Assembly (NCBI RefSeq): GCF_033568475.1
Contig: NC_133123.1
Location: forward strand, 138,710,062-138,774,061
Reading direction: 5' to 3'
Source: Henckelia pumila
Lineage: Eukaryota > Streptophyta > Magnoliopsida > Lamiales > Gesneriaceae
DNA length: 64,000 bases
The translations under genes and the position numbers were made by a program. The notes under the pieces are model-generated. The model had not been told where the DNA came from. It did no database searches and saw only the letters and a list, made by a program, of their open reading frames with translations. Shown here one piece after another: positions 22,653 to 33,446 of this stretch (position 1 is the stretch's first letter; each line of letters opens with the position of its first letter).

Positions 22653-24728
22653 TGTGACGACCCGGTTCTTAATCTCTCAAATCACAAAATTAATCCAAAA
22701 TCATGAATTAAATCTAACTTTAAGCTATAAAGAAAAGGAAAAGAAAATAAAAAAAAATTTAAAAATGAGCTGCGCTCGCGCGGCTAAAAAGTGTCGCGCG
22801 AGCACACCCTGTTTTACTCAAAACAGAGGTGCAGCTCGGGGCTGCGCACGAGCTGCTCTTTTCTACAGCTCGGGCGCGGTCCTGGGCAGAAAATATTCAG
22901 AACTTCTTAACCTTTTCTCAGCTTAGAAAACATTCTCAATCATCTATACCAAGTCTAAAAAAAATCTCATACAAATTCCAAAATGTATTAGACAAGGTAA
23001 ATGAAGTCACGAACAAGAGCATAAACATTTCTTAAACTTGAGTTTACTCAAATAGTTCAAACTATATTACAAAAGCAAAGAACCACACTCTAAACAAAGT
23101 TCAAGTGTAATACATAGCCAAGGAGTAGAAACTCTAAGCAATAACTCAACTCCAACAGTTCATACATCCACTCTTGTTCTTAACATAAAGTTAACAACAT
23201 CTTGACTTCTAATCCGGATCATCACTCTAATCTCTCATCCCTTGTTCTTCAAGTTCGCTTTTGTCCAGTTTCACTCCCGCCTATTTCCATGACACATACA
23301 ACACAACAATAGCCGGATAACTCCGGTGAGAAATACATTTCCCAGTAAAAGCAACTAAACATGCATATACAACATATATCAAGCTCATGATATAAATAAA
23401 GACAATGCATGTTTTAAAAACAAGGTTTATTCAAGAACTCTCTCATTTCGTCGGTTGGGATCCCGAGAAAAAGATATCATAGCTAACCACCGACTCTCCC
23501 GATCAAGTTGGGGCTACTTATCCTACTTCTCTAGACTTTGAAGCCACTATATATGCACTTCAGACGCTAGGCTACGTCAACCACCCAGGCCATACATATA
23601 TAATCCCTCAAATCGTTTATTCGAACGTTTTCGTTCATTTCAAAATCAAGGAATAAGTCTTGCAAGATGAATGCAACATATATCATCATAAAAGCAATCA
23701 TTAACATCAAAGACTTATTCACCAAATCATAGAAGAGCATATAAAAGCAAATAAGTATGTGATTTAGGGAACTCGATACAAACCATCTCGAGTTGTAATC
23801 CCAATCGAATAATAGTTCACTTTTACCTTTCAAATGAGATGTTTAAGATGTCTTCTAGCTTGTCAAAATCTGTACAAGTATCAACCATAAACCTATTCTC
23901 AAAATCTGCTCAAACTTCAACTAAACTTCAAGGCAAAACGCTACCAACCTTGTTCTTTCTTCTATCGGTTTCGTAGTCGGAATTCTCGAGTTGACGTGCC
24001 CTGTTTATGAACTGAAATCATAGCATAACAACCAAGAAAATATCAGCTAATACTCAGCTCAATAGCAGCTCGAGCAAAAGATAGCAAAACACTTCAAATC
24101 AAAAGTTCGACGGCATATCGGTATCATTCGGCGATCCCGAACTCAACTAAATCTATTCTAACATTCATATCAGCTGTATAGGATTCAAAACCAGCATATT
24201 AACAGGTATATAAGTCGAGTAGTGACTGAAACATCATAAGAAACTGATACAACAATCATTCCTCAACCCAACTTTCAATATGACAAAGTATAGAAGTTCA
24301 TCAACCTCAATTCACAACAAATCTGATCTCTGTCAATTTTGAATTATCAAATCATAATGAACTAAGAGAAAGCTTACATCAATTGGAAGGTCTCGTTGCA
24401 AGGATTCCAGAACATTTTTCGGAATCAAAATCGGATAACCGGATCAAAAGATACGGTGATTGGAAGATGATGAAGAAACTATTGAAATTCCTTGTTCTTG
24501 CTCTCGGTTCTTTTTCTGAAGCAATCTAATGGAAATGTGTTGTATCCCACGTTCCAACTCACATGCAAGACAAGTATCCCCATAAAATCTGAAAATTGCA
24601 CTTTGGCCCCTCAAGTCTTCCAAAATTGCAATTTGGTCCTCAATTTCTCAATTCATTCAATTTCAATCCTAATTAAATCAAAACTCCAATTATTCTCGGA
24701 TTAAAATTAAATAATTCCGGGCGTTACA
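22653..24728 (-). repeat. Gypsy 1, 5' LTR (right)
   Basis: TGTGACGACCC start directly after the primer-binding site (22636-22647) and GGGCGTTACA end at 24728, followed by the ATAGC duplication. As the 5' LTR of a minus-strand element it would hold the promoter. Confidence 0.9.
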
Positions 24729-25048
24729 ATAGCAAACATGTTATTTTGATAGCTTATAAGTTTTTTGGAAAAAAAATTTACCAGATAAATTTAAATAGCT
24801 TATAAGCTATTTTTCAGAGTTTATAAGCTTTCCCAAACACCCTCTATATGTGAAGTCTTTTTGATTTTTTTTTAAAAAAAATCAAAATTGAGCAACTGCT
24901 GCCAAAGATTTTTAGCTGTAGAACATGTTACCGCAGTTTTGGCAGTGCAGTACTCAACAGTTGTGTATCAGAAGCTCTTAGCGATTTCTCCAAATGCTTC
25001 CATTTGAGATAAGTTTAGAAACGGAAGGAACCTCCCTCTGATATCACT

Positions 25049-26246
25049 TGTTAGGATCAATTGTGTGGTGTCGTCGACTGTTTTAATAAATCCCTTCTTC
25101 AATATTGTTGTAGCAGTTGACCCTTGTATGAATTAGTTTGGTTCAGTTGAGGTTGGTCAACTGAACTGTTTCTTTCTTGTGTGTCTATGTTAATCAACCA
25201 ACTAGGATAAGTGTAGAATGAGGTCGACTAACAGATTAGAAATATGATCAAATGACTTAGTGAGTGAGTGAGAATGATCTACTGAAAGTAAAATGCACAG
25301 CAGTTTGTTTCTGGATGTTCGGAGATTTCAAAATTCCTACGCCACCCCTTCTTCCATCTCGGAAGGATTCGCTCTAGAAGATTTTGACTATTACGACACT
25401 TTGCAATAGCCTACTACAAGATTATGACTTATACACAATTGTCTATCTCAGAACTCCTAGACTCAAAAACTCAGCTCTCGACTGATTCTTGTTACAATAA
25501 GATTTGCAGCGCCTCAACTAATAAATCACGAATACAACTCCTGTATTACAACTCAACACTTAAGCACGATTTGGTCCTAATTGATCTGATACACTAATAT
25601 TCTTGCTTGTTTTCTTCGGATTCTTGATGTAATCTTTGAAGTAAGCTTTTTGTTCCTCAACTGAATATATGTGGGTAAATTAAAGAGTTCAATTTACCTC
25701 TAATGATAAATGTATGCGCAAGTACTTTTTTAAAGAGTCGGATCATGCTTCAAGAGCCTCTTAATGTGTATTTATAATTGGCGGACAACGGCTCTTTCAA
25801 ATTCAAATAGTACTGTTAACTTGTCTTTTCCTCGTACATTTTCAGATGGGATAGTACACTATGAGTGTTCTGCTTTTGCGGCGTCAGGTTTGTACTGTTG
25901 TTCTTATCCACAAGAATTAAAATGATGTTGCATTTGTTATTTGAGATTACGCAATCTTCTGGACATTTTCAGTCGAGCATTTGTTTAGCTTTGACATTTC
26001 AGTTTGGCTCGACTTTAGCAGTGCAGTTTAGTTGGAGCAGTTTAGCTTTTGGAAAACTGATTCAGTTTAGCTCCCTAAACTGAATGCAGTTTACTCCAAG
26101 TCTTCGGTTGAGCTTTGGTCAATGGTCAATTCAATTGATGTCTTCAGTTTAGCTCTGAAGTTTGTCCAGTTTATGCTCGGCAGTATTAGTTGACCTATGA
26201 ATTTAGCTTAGTTTTGCCAATATCCAAAACCGTGTATGTTCAAACA
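25049..26246 (-). mobile_element. Probable LTR of a truncated retrotransposon
   Basis: It starts TGTTAGGATCAATTG just after CTCTGATATCACT, which on the minus strand looks like a degenerate tRNA-Met-type primer-binding site (25036-25048), and ends GTTCAAACA at 26246. This arrangement fits a 5' LTR of a minus-strand element whose internal part to the left (24850-25048) is mostly lost. It interrupts a Helitron helicase remnant, which resumes at 26247. There are many CAGTTTAGCT-like repeats at 26000-26180. No target duplication was found. Confidence 0.5.
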
Positions 26247-26790
26247 GATATTCCAGATGAATTGTTGCTTAAAAATTTCAAAGACCCTATTGAAACAATC
26301 GTCGAGAGTACATATCCTTTGTTGGTAGCACGATAAGTGATACATCATACTTTCAACAGAGAGCTATATTGGCATCGACTCTTGATTTTGTTAAGTCCAT
26401 AAATGAATACATGATATCACTGAACAATTCGGATAGAATATTGTATATTTAAGTTCTGATTCTGCGTGTCATTCATAGAAAAATGTTGCTATATTGTACG
26501 ATTTGCACACTCCAAAATTCTTAAATGGACATAGATGCTCTGGAGTTCCGAACCATGAGCTAAATTTGAAGATTGACACTCCTGTTATGTTGTTGGAGAA
26601 CATGGATCATTCTCTTGGATTATGCAATGGTACTAGATTGATTATCACGAAGCTCGAAAATCATGTTTTGAAATAAAAAATTATTACCGAAAGTAATGCG
26701 AATCATAAAGTGTTTATTCCAAGAATGTAGTTAACTCCATTTGATCCAAGACTTCTTTTCAAGTTCCAATGAAGATAATTTCCCTTAATT
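26247..26790 (+). pseudogene. Helitron PIF1-like helicase remnant (C-terminal part)
   Basis: Broken translation in several frames matches the end of the RepHel helicase of plant Helitrons: DIPDELLLKNFKDPIETIVE, ESTYPLL, then QQRAILASTLDFVKSINEYM, and the open 60-codon part with PNHELNLKIDTPVMLLENMD and LGLCNGTRLIITKL, then KVFIPRM and LTPFDPRL...FKFQ. Such helicases unwind DNA during rolling-circle transposition. Stops (for example after PLLVAR and after HVLK) and frame changes are frequent, and the Rep domain is absent, so this is an old remnant. It is cut at the right by LTR sequence. Confidence 0.85.
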
Positions 26791-26799
26791 GTTTCATAG

Positions 26800-27503
26800 A
26801 ATGGGGTGTCCAAAGAAATATATGGACGTGAGCGATAATAGTGCTCAGTACGAGATTATGAGTATACAATGACATGAGTGCTAATGCAAATGTACTATGT
26901 ACAGGGTACCGAAAACCTATCAGAATATAACTCTGCTCAGTCAAGTAGGCTACATGGCATGTAGCACTCTGGGCCGTTACATCAGGAGATGACTCACAAA
27001 CCAGAAAGAATCTATGGATATCGGTGACTTGATCCTACACTAACGGGTCCAACCATCTACTCAAGAATATGAGGTTGAGCGATCCCACTACGAGTATATC
27101 AAGGTATAGGTTCAACGTGATAATGTATGGAATATAATATATAATCATGACATAATATATGCACATAATACATGACATATAAACATGCAAACATAAAACA
27201 TGCATTCTCAACCAAGATATCTCAGATAGTACGTCTGCACCTCAATTACTGGTCTAATTGTACAACTGTCTATAGTTCAAGCCTACAATTCAAGATAATA
27301 CCATATCACTTATAGCTCACTAAAAATCTTAACTAGACTATTAGATACTAAAAAAAATCTAATTATAGTCTAGACTTATACATGTGTCTGTCATTAGTCC
27401 GTTGATGTCGATGGTCTCAAAATCTGGGCACAGCTCCGCCACGGTCCTAGTAGCACTTTGCTCTTGCCCGACCCTTGAGACGACGCTTAAAATCCCTAAA
27501 ACT

Positions 27504-27554
<51 letters not shown>

Positions 27555-28117
27555 GAGAGAGAGAGAGAGAAGTGATTGATGCGATTTGAAAATGAGAGTC
27601 TTGACCCGTATTTATAGGCACGGTTCGAACTTTTCAAACTTTGGTTCGGACGTTCTGATCACACTTCGAAACTTCCAATCGTCCAATCGGAGCTTTCGAT
27701 CTCTGTCCACCGAACACTTGTCCTGTGATTGGACAACTCATGTTGCCGATAGAGTTTGGACCTTCCGAACTATGGGTAAGGAGCTTCCGAATACACCCTT
27801 GTCAAATCACCAATAGAAAACCCATACCCTGACTGTCTGAGGGAATTCGAAGCCTCTGATCTCGAGTTTGGAGCTTCCGAACCTCTCGGTGCTTCTGAAC
27901 TGCAACGCACCATCCGAACACTTCGGACCTTTCGATTCTGCCTTGGTTCAAGTTCGGACATTCCGAACTACTCGAACCCTTGTAACCCTCCATACCATTT
28001 TCGAACTTCCTGAATCCGATTTTCTGCAAATTTTCCCAAATAAACACTCCTTAATCATGTTAAATTTTAAACATGCTTAGCTATTTTAATTACTTAAAAT
28101 AGAATCGGTTTACTACA
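26800..28117 (-). mobile_element. LTR (solo), GTTCGGA family, second copy
   Basis: The part 27230-28117 is colinear with the LTR fragment at 1-616: GA run, reverse-strand TATA box GCCTATAAATACG near 27607, a region dense in GTTCGGA, TTCCGAAC and CTTCCGAA motifs (27625-27970), and the end TTTACTACA at 28117. The left part with ATGAGTGCTAATGCAAATG is also LTR-like. The left boundary, inside the helicase remnant near 26800, is approximate; no target duplication was found. Confidence 0.6.
27507..27569. repeat. (GA)n microsatellite
   Basis: About 63 bp of GA dinucleotides broken by a few GATAGAGATA steps, inside the LTR. The first LTR copy has only a short GA run at the same place (228-240), so the array expanded in this copy. 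Confidence 0.9.
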
Positions 28118-28606
28118 AACATTATTTGGCATATTTGTCAATTAATTTGTATCGGATGAAGACGAGAAATATTCAATGTATTCTAAGTTTGAATTTGATA
28201 AAGAGAATTATTAGAGAAATATTAAGATGAACAAGAATAATTAGATATTTAGACTAAAAAACCGCCTATACGGATGCCTTATAAGCGTCTAGGCGCTAGG
28301 CGGTGGGTGATCGTCCGCTTACCGCCTAACGCTTTTTGAACATTGAATATTAATATATAAAAACAATTTCAAATTGTATACTCAAATTTATATTTTATAT
28401 CAAATCTAAACCAATTTATGCTCAAATATCATATATTAGTATCAAATTTTTAATGTTTTGTATCGATTTTTATTCGTGGAAAACATGTAAGACCAAGGAG
28501 TGCAGAAACATTTTTTTCTAGATCGGGGATTGCAAACTGATTTTTCACCTGACAAAACTGAATGCAAATTGAAGTTTGAGTTCAGGGATTTAAAGAAATT
28601 TTGCCC

Positions 28607-28650
<44 letters not shown>

Positions 28651-29273
28651 ATATTTATTAATTCCATAAATAATTTAGGTTACAGTCACATTTTGATGAT
28701 TTGATCGATGATCAGTCCAAAACGAGTTTGAGAAACTGTCCTCGGCGACTCCGGCCCACAATCAATTGAATAAGTTTTAGAGTTGAAGTAATCCAATTTG
28801 AAACTTTGAATTAATCCAATTGAGTTTCAAGCATGTATTTAATTTATGCAATTAAGCCACGTTGAATTAATCCAATTAGAGTTATAGCACCGTTGAATAT
28901 GTAAACTATTGAAAAACAAAAATTAGATGTACCACCAACATTCATGTTCTCTACATTAAAGTCATGGAGTGTGATCGATCGATTCCACATGTCACACCTT
29001 TGTCTTTTGAATTTTTGTTTTTGGTTTTAATAAAAAAAAATTATAGATTAAGTGATTCAATATCTCCCAAAAAAATTTCAAATAAGGTCTCAAAACATCC
29101 CCCCACACACACACATTTCTTTTCAAAAATAGCAAGAATGAAACCATACATTCCTAAGTATTGCACTCAAGATCCCTTAGACAGGTGTAATTAATTATAT
29201 ACATTAATGAGATCCTTTAATGTGCAACAAGTAGAAGTAGCAACCAGAAAACTTCAAATTTTTGCATTCCATC

Positions 29274-29313
<40 letters not shown>

Positions 29314-29457
29314 TAATTCTCAGTTGCTCATCCATTCCTGCCCATCTCGTCATCGATCACTAAAACCCGGTACCGGATTTTAATTGTTTTTTTAAAAAAT
29401 TTCGTACGTGTTTTTAGTTGTCGGGAACGAGTTGGGCAGTATTAGTTGGATAGCTGA

Positions 29458-29492
<35 letters not shown>

Positions 29493-30116
29493 ATTTTATT
29501 TATGTTTATCACTTACGCTTATTTGTTACATTGTCTAGCTCCATTAGAGTTGCGTCTTGAATCAATCAATTTAATATATTCCAATTAGATTGCTATCTTG
29601 CAATATTTTATGAGCAAAATACGTTGATCGATGACTCTTTTGTATTCATAAATTAATATTAAATATATAAAATTATCAAAAGATAATTGGCATGCAATGA
29701 TCGTGGTCCTAATAAAAAAAAAAATACTCAATTAAAAACACCCCAAAAGTACTATCAAATATATATTACTTTCTTACTCCTTGCCCATCCGATCATGAGA
29801 AAATAGGGATGAATCTACATCTTATGATTAGAAATATATCTTATAAAAGTAATACTAGATGTACACCTTAGTGTACACCTTGGTTTATATTTTTCCTTAC
29901 TAATTTAAAAAATTTACTTGACGAACGAGATATTTATTTCTTATCATGGGTAATTTTATATTTAACGAGGGAAATTATAAGTTAATGTAAGTCAAAATAA
30001 ACACTACAAAATGTATATATCTGGCATTTTTCATCTTATAATTAGCAAATTATTTCCATCATAATACCAACAAACACAAACCCACACAGCAAATTGACAC
30101 AAATCAATAAAGCTTC
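28118..30116. other. Non-coding stretch downstream of VTL gene A, AT microsatellites
   Basis: No gene is visible. It holds (AT)n runs at about 28612-28647, 29277-29309 and 29462-29490, a GC-richer palindromic piece with GCGTCTAGGCGCTAGGCGG near 28290, and at 28670-28860 a diverged copy of the TRIM-like unit of 35.4-36.9 kb (ATAATTTAGGTT...ACGAGTTTGAGA...CAATTGAAT). From about 29130 on, blocks match the region 43727-44340 downstream of the other VTL gene (for example AGTAGCAACCAGAA...CTTCAAATTTTT). Confidence 0.6.
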
Positions 30117-30767
30117 CTAGCTAGAAAGGCCCCTGGAACCGATCAGCTTGGTCAAACCGAATGTTATGGCCATGGCAAACCACCCTCCAACAAAGACCCT
30201 CGCCGCCGAGCGCACCACAGGAGCCCGCCCCAGCACCGCCCCCAACCACCCAAAAACAGCCAGGGCGACGCTGACGGCCGCCACCATTACACCAATCCTC
30301 ACCCAATACCCCTTTATGAAAGAAGCAGCAAGCAGCGGGACCATCGCCCCAACCGAAAACGCCAAAGCTGATGCTGCGGCAGCCTGCATTGGATTCGGAA
30401 GACTCTCGTTGCTTTCACCATCAAGTTCTTGCGCAACACCAGGCGCGGCCCTTTTCCTGTCTCTCTTCATTTGAGCCAGCTCTATATCAAGCTGTGAGTA
30501 AACGGACACGAATTCTCCGATCGCCATGGAACATGCACCGGCTACCAGCCCAGCAAAACCTGTCAGAATCATGGCTTTGATGTCTTGTTTTACAGCTCCC
30601 ACGCCCATCATTAGTGATGCCGTGGAGACGAGGCCATCATTGGCGCCTAAAACTGCGGCGCGCAGCCACTGGGATCGCTTGGAGTAGTCGAATTCTTTGT
30701 TTTCTTCGAGGTTCAGGGTCATTTGCCGTGAATTGTCAGCTGAGTTTTGTGTTTGGTTTGCAGCCAT
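30117..30767 (-). CDS. Vacuolar iron transporter-like protein (VTL), gene A
   Basis: An intronless 216-residue protein of the CCC1/VIT1 family, plant VTL (nodulin-21-like) branch, which is thought to move iron, and perhaps manganese, from cytosol into the vacuole. The soluble start (MAANQTQNSADNSRQ) leads to the first membrane segment with the signature GANDGLVSTASLMMGVG; the second carries GACSMAIGEFVSVYS. After a charged loop of about 35 residues (short compared with the metal-binding domain of VIT1) come three more helices, ending FGLTKLIGSRGLSS. Length and five-helix layout are normal for VTLs. Start choice: same ATG in all three copies, TATA box about 110 bp upstream. Compared with gene B it lacks seven residues near position 9 and differs at only two or three other sites. 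No defects are seen. Confidence 0.93.
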   Translation of the reverse strand: MAANQTQNSADNSRQMTLNLEENKEFDYSKRSQWLRAAVLGANDGLVSTASLMMGVGAVKQDIKAMILTGFAGLVAGACSMAIGEFVSVYSQLDIELAQMKRDRKRAAPGVAQELDGESNESLPNPMQAAAASALAFSVGAMVPLLAASFIKGYWVRIGVMVAAVSVALAVFGWLGAVLGRAPVVRSAARVFVGGWFAMAITFGLTKLIGSRGLSS

Positions 30768-30875
30768 TGGAGAATGTGAGATCTTGGAAGGGATTAGGCT
30801 TTTAGATTGGAATTTCAGTAACTTTAATGTTATGTTAAGAAGATGAGTGTGGTGGACACACGCCTTCTGCTATGG

Positions 30876-30884
30876 TATTTATAG
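30876..30884 (-). promoter_or_regulatory. TATA box of VTL gene A
   Basis: CTATAAATA on the minus strand, about 110 bp upstream of the ATG, in a context (TTCTATAAATACCATAGC) shared exactly with gene B. The leader between the box and the ATG is also conserved. Confidence 0.7.
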
Positions 30885-31093
30885 AAGAGAAAAGTGGATG
30901 AATAAATAAGTGGATGAATTAGGTTTTGAATATTTAGTGGTATTTTCCATTTACTGATTTATACAGACATATTGGATCTTAATATGAGCATGCATATTCT
31001 CATTAATCTAATAGTAATTTGATAGGTTTTATTTAAAAATATATTAGGTATGAAGTGAATTTTCCATTAATTTAGAGTGATTTAATGAAAGAC

Positions 31094-31124
<31 letters not shown>

Positions 31125-31358
31125 ACGACTGAAGAAAATAATATATATGCTGTAATAAAGATTTAATGTGCGTGTGTACCTAATTAACAATCCATGTTAC
31201 CATCATGTCTAAACATATAATGATTTGAATGGAGATAAGATGCTACGTTAAACCATATTGTCTTAATTAAAGAGTGCATCAAATAATATATAAATGTGAT
31301 GTTCATAATTTTTCAGTGAACCTCACATATTAATTAAGAGAAATATTCATATTTAGAT

Positions 31359-32707
31359 GAAGTTATTCACATAAAATACCATTGTGAAATATTGAAAATA
31401 CATACTTCTCCCCTATGAAATTTTAATAGGCATATTCAACTCTGATCTTTTATAAAATTAGCACATGTGCCCCTTTATATGAGCGATTGTTGCACACGTG
31501 CCTCTCATGCGACTGGACAAACATTTTGATTTTTTTTGCACTAAATACCCTTGTGAAATATTAAAATTGCATATTTGACCCTTTGAATGTATAATTTTTA
31601 AATCTTTTTCAATCCATAAGATTCAATTATAAAATATTTATCAAATATTTACATTTTATGAATTTTTATTTTTATTTTTATTTTAAATTTATTATTATTA
31701 ATTAATTTGTTTCTAAAAAATATATTATTATTTTATCTTGATATCATTATTTTATTAAACTTACTTCGTGCTTCCAACTTTTCCATTAAATATGCATTCA
31801 TAAACAAGAATTTAAATACATAAAAATACCAAAATATTAAACTAATTAAAATGATAAGTTCAAGCATATTAATTTTTTGATTTAGAACTATATAGTATTG
31901 AACCAAAATCTAAATTTTTGAAAAGATGCATTGCACATTGCAATAAATAAATAAAAAAATAAAATGATTATATAATAATAAAATTTACTATTAATTCTAT
32001 ATTTAATTGAATAAAATAATATTTTTAATTAAATAACTATGAAAAATATTAGTTATTTTATCTTAGTATTAGTTATACAAAAAATATATTTTAATAGAAA
32101 ATTTTATCATTATATAACCACTTTATTTTTTTATTATTTACAGCAAATTGTGCAATACACATTCGCAAAAAATTTAGATTTTGGTTCAAATATATATAGT
32201 CTTAAATTGAAAAAGTAATATGCATGTACTTATCATGTTGGTTCAATATTTTTGTACGTTCAGATATTTAAATCCTTGTTTATGAATGCATGTTTAATGG
32301 AGAAACACGAAGTGATTTAATAAAATAATGATATCAAGATAAAGTAATAATATTTTTTTAGAAACAAATTAATTAATAATAATAAATTTAAAATAAAAAT
32401 AAAAATTCATAAAATGTAAATGTTTGATAAATATTTTATAATTGGATCTTATGAGTTGAATAAATTTAAAAATTATAGTCTCAAAGGGTCAAATATGTAA
32501 TTTTAATATTTCACAGGGGTATTTGGTGCTAAAAAAATCAAAATATTGGCTCAGTCGCATGAGGGACGCGTGCGCAATAATCGCTCATATGTAAGAGCGC
32601 GTGTGCTAATTTTATAAAAGTTCAAGGTTGAAGATGCTTATTAAAATATCATAGGAGAGAAGTGTGCAATTTCAATATTTCACATGGGTATTTGGTGCAA
32701 ATAACTC
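31359..32707. mobile_element. Foldback Mutator-like element, arms about 620 bp
   Basis: Position x pairs with about 64066 minus x over nearly the whole length, so the element is one long inverted repeat with a loop of only about 110 bp around 32033. Paired pieces include GCACATGTGCCCC with GAGCGCGTGTGC, AGCGATTGTTGCAC with GCGCAATAATCGCT, and CTTGATATCATTATTTTATT with its complement at 32310-32340. An imperfect 9-bp duplication TATTTAGAT (31350-31358) and TATTTATAT (32708-32716), one mismatch, flanks it. No transposase is present. It lies about 600 bp upstream of VTL gene A. Confidence 0.85.
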
Positions 32708-33400
32708 TATTTATATGCTTGTTTAGGGTAACATTCTAAGGGTTGCATTAAAATTTTAAACTATATATTATATCTTCTCATCCTCTATCGTTTTATTGAA
32801 TAGTAGTTTTAATTAATAAATTTTACAAGTTTATTATTTAATTTATTATTATTGCATATGAATTCATATAGAATGATTATGTCAATATAAAATAGGGAAA
32901 TTTCAATTATTTTGATATCGTAAATTTTTATTCTTACGAATCTAATTGTCTATATTATCAAATTTTAGTCATAATCCACTGTTTTTTTTTTTTTGTCATT
33001 TTTCCTGGCATAGTAATAATATTGATGTGGTGCCAACGTGACATTGACTTCACGTCAATAATAACTAACACTGCCAAAAGTTGACAGATATATGAATAAA
33101 ATCCAATTTTGATGATTTAAAAAAAATCCAATTTTTATAATATAGCCAACCAATTTTGCAAAAATAGAAGATAATTTTAGACCACGAAAATTGTAATTCT
33201 ATTCATAAAATAATACTAAAAATTACTAGTATATATCACAATAAAATAAATTTAATTAATTTTTTTAGAGGAATTAAATTTAATTAATTGATCCATAACA
33301 ATTATGGCTAATAAAAATGGGAAGACTTCTAAAAAAATCAAGCAATGAGAAAAAATATGTACCCTAAAATTTTATAATATATGCTATTGTAATTTGTATC

Positions 33401-33446
<46 letters not shown>

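Larger units (their letters stand above)
16534..24728 (-). mobile_element. Ty3-gypsy retrotransposon 1 (minus strand), internally deleted
   Basis: An 8195-bp insertion with two LTRs of about 2.07 kb, a perfect 5-bp duplication ATAGC (16529-16533 and 24729-24733), a primer-binding site TGGTATCAGAGC (minus strand, 22647-22636) and a polypurine tract GTGGGGGAGAAT beside the left LTR (18618-18607). Coding order on the minus strand is gag, protease, RT, then integrase with a chromodomain-like tail. RNase H and the integrase zinc finger are deleted at 19687-19690. The LTRs differ by a few tens of substitutions, a 26-bp indel and an 11-bp indel by eye, so it is older than gypsy element 2. Confidence 0.93.
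15930..24844. mobile_element. Putative MITE rich in CTTATAAG, split by gypsy element 1
   Basis: The outer parts 15930-16533 and 24734-24844 share repeated CTTATAAG and AAGCTTATAA motifs. The left end GAGGGATTCTTGGCTAAGTT and the inverted right end GAGGGTGTTTGGGAAAGCTT form an imperfect terminal inverted repeat. I could not find a convincing target duplication, so superfamily and exact ends are uncertain. An (AT)n run at 16158-16193 lies inside. Confidence 0.45.

Noticed and set aside
30148-30474. 108-codon plus-strand ORF opposite VTL gene A (also 44391-44717)
   Set aside because: It is an antisense shadow kept open by the GC-rich, alanine-rich VTL coding sequence; it occurs in both copies for that reason.
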